Origin: Cytophagales bacterium
Lineage (GTDB): Bacteria; Bacteroidota; Bacteroidia; Cytophagales; JAAEPT01
Assembly (NCBI GenBank): GCA_011524675.1
Contig: WTJX01000521.1
Coordinates: 1-7,555, forward strand
Reading direction: 5' to 3'
Length of the DNA: 7,555 bases
Shown here piece after piece: positions 6,521-7,555 of the stretch. The position numbers and the translations under genes were made by a program. The notes beneath the pieces were generated by a model. The model searched no databases, was not told where the DNA came from, and was given only the letters and a program-made list of their open reading frames with translations. The stretch's first letter is position 1. Each line of letters begins with the position of its first letter.

Positions 6521-7555
6521 ATGTTTTCACGTTTAGTATTTATTACGCTTTTATTAGTTTATTTCTTAGTATTTGTAGGTGCATTTGTGAGGAGTGTGGG
6601 GGCTGGTATGGGCTGTCCCGATTGGCCTAAATGTTTTGATCGTTGGGTACCACCTACTTCTGCGGAGCAGTTGCCAGATAACTATCAAGAGATTTTGCGA
6701 ACTAAAAGAGTGGCAAAGTCTGTACGTTTTGCCAAAGTACTTTCTGCCCTAGGTATGAAAGAGAAAGCAAGATTGATAGAAGAATATAGTACACACGAAG
6801 CAGAAGGTGTTGAGCTATTCAATAGTACTAAGACGTGGGTAGAATATATCAATCGTTTAGTAGGTGTGTTGGTAGGTTTTTTTATTTTCTTTTGCCTTGT
6901 GGCCTCTTTTAAATTTAGAAAAACACAGCCTAAGGTTTTTTGGCTCAGTTTGTTTACGTTCGTCTTAGTAGGTTTTCAAGGATGGTTAGGCTCTTTGGTG
7001 GTTGCTACGAATCTCTTTCCTGGGCTGATAAGTTTTCATATGTTTATAGCGATGCTTATAGGTATGTTATTGATTTATCTATACTTTATAAGTAAAGGTT
7101 ATCATCGTGATACTAATGTAGTTAGTTCTTCACAAAAGAGACTTAGACTATTATTGTTAGTTTCTGTGTTTTTGTTGCTAGTACAAGTCATCATGGGGAC
7201 GAATGTGAGGGAGCAGATAGATATTATTGCTAAGTCATTTGACTATCAGCATAGAGAGGGATGGATAGAGCAACTGAATGCGCTGTTCTTTACGCATCGT
7301 TCGTTTTCTATTGTGATACTTTTGCTTCAATTGTTGATACTTTGGCTACTGAAAAAAAATATTTATCAACCTTTTGCTTATTTTTTGATGTTGGGTTTTA
7401 TCCTACTAGAAGTAGGTATAGGGGCTGTAATGGCATATTTTGCTATCCCTGCGGCTTTGCAACCTGTACATTTATTAATAGGTGTAGGATTAGTTGGCGT
7501 ACAATATTGGTTTTTCTTGTTATCGGGTTGTAAATTTGCAGGCGATTTCAAAAAA
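6521..7555 (+). CDS. ctaA: Heme A synthase (CtaA/COX15 family), 3' end cut by window edge
   Basis: Heme A synthase oxidises the methyl group of heme o to the formyl group of heme a, the cofactor of CoxA. The frame is open for 345 codons to the window edge with no stop; the family is about this long, so only a few residues are probably missing. Eight helices are predicted (about 4-24, 110-131, 140-160, 168-190, 207-227, 257-278, 284-306, 314-336) in the two-repeat layout of the family. Seen are VRSVGAGMGCPDWPKC with the loop Cys pair C32/C38, H173 in ISFHMF, H259 in FTHR, and H317 in QPVHLL, three of the four heme-ligand His. The first, normally in an ExxHR motif, is replaced: E108-Y-I-N111-R112. 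The loop between helices 1 and 2 is long (about 45-107) and charged. Arginine codons differ from coxA. It sits 77 bases after coxA, behind a terminator. Confidence 0.94.
   Translation, partial: MFSRLVFITLLLVYFLVFVGAFVRSVGAGMGCPDWPKCFDRWVPPTSAEQLPDNYQEILRTKRVAKSVRFAKVLSALGMKEKARLIEEYSTHEAEGVELFNSTKTWVEYINRLVGVLVGFFIFFCLVASFKFRKTQPKVFWLSLFTFVLVGFQGWLGSLVVATNLFPGLISFHMFIAMLIGMLLIYLYFISKGYHRDTNVVSSSQKRLRLLLLVSVFLLLVQVIMGTNVREQIDIIAKSFDYQHREGWIEQLNALFFTHRSFSIVILLLQLLILWLLKKNIYQPFAYFLMLGFILLEVGIGAVMAYFAIPAALQPVHLLIGVGLVGVQYWFFLLSGCKFAGDFKK

Noticed and set aside
7261..7533. 90-residue + strand open frame beginning at ATG 7261
   Set aside because: It lies wholly inside the heme A synthase gene in another frame; the ctaA frame has clear family motifs and continues to the window edge.
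1..7555. A novel defence, mobile or CRISPR-type system
   Set aside because: Every gene belongs to the respiratory ACIII-oxidase locus; no transposase, integrase, tandem spacer-repeat pattern, tRNA or att-like repeats are visible.

Overview
The window is an AT-rich, tightly packed, single-strand stretch of a respiratory-chain locus. Family content and order point to the phylum Bacteroidota: a partial actC, then actD, actE and actF of alternative complex III (ACIII), followed directly by cytochrome c oxidase subunits II and I and a heme A synthase. Supporting signs are the lack of recognisable Shine-Dalgarno sequences before the starts, a lipoprotein-type monoheme ActE, and a CoxB of the 'PHFRVKMDAVPGMPTSFWF' type. 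A Cytophagales-like member is my guess from gene order; species cannot be read from the sequence.

Layout: 1-695 is the C-terminal half of ActC (NrfD-like quinol-side membrane subunit, cut by the left edge). 699-1229 is ActD (DUF3341), 1256-2014 ActE (monoheme cytochrome c lipoprotein), 2047-3468 ActF (membrane subunit with a His-rich loop), 3486-4607 CoxB (CuA subunit) and 4638-6443 CoxA (heme a/a3-CuB subunit). Gaps are 3-32 bases, so these genes look like one transcript. A strong intrinsic terminator lies just after coxA (6451-6475). A 345-codon open frame without a stop then begins at 6521 and runs off the right edge; it is the heme A synthase (CtaA/COX15). No stretch over 300 bases lacks a gene, and I see no genes on the minus strand, RNA genes, mobile elements or CRISPR.

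How it works together: ACIII oxidises menaquinol in the membrane (ActC/ActF side) and passes electrons through its iron-sulfur and heme subunits (ActA/ActB, expected just upstream) and ActE to the CuA centre of CoxB. CoxA reduces oxygen to water and pumps protons. CtaA makes the heme a that CoxA needs. CoxB has no fused cytochrome c domain, so ActE, whose gene lies in the same cluster, is the natural electron donor, as in the known ACIII-aa3 supercomplex type.

This is mainly a well-conserved, known system. The points worth a second look are an Asn in place of the usual first heme-ligand His of CtaA, the dense His-rich loop in ActF, and the terminator plus shift in arginine codon use separating ctaA from the oxidase genes.
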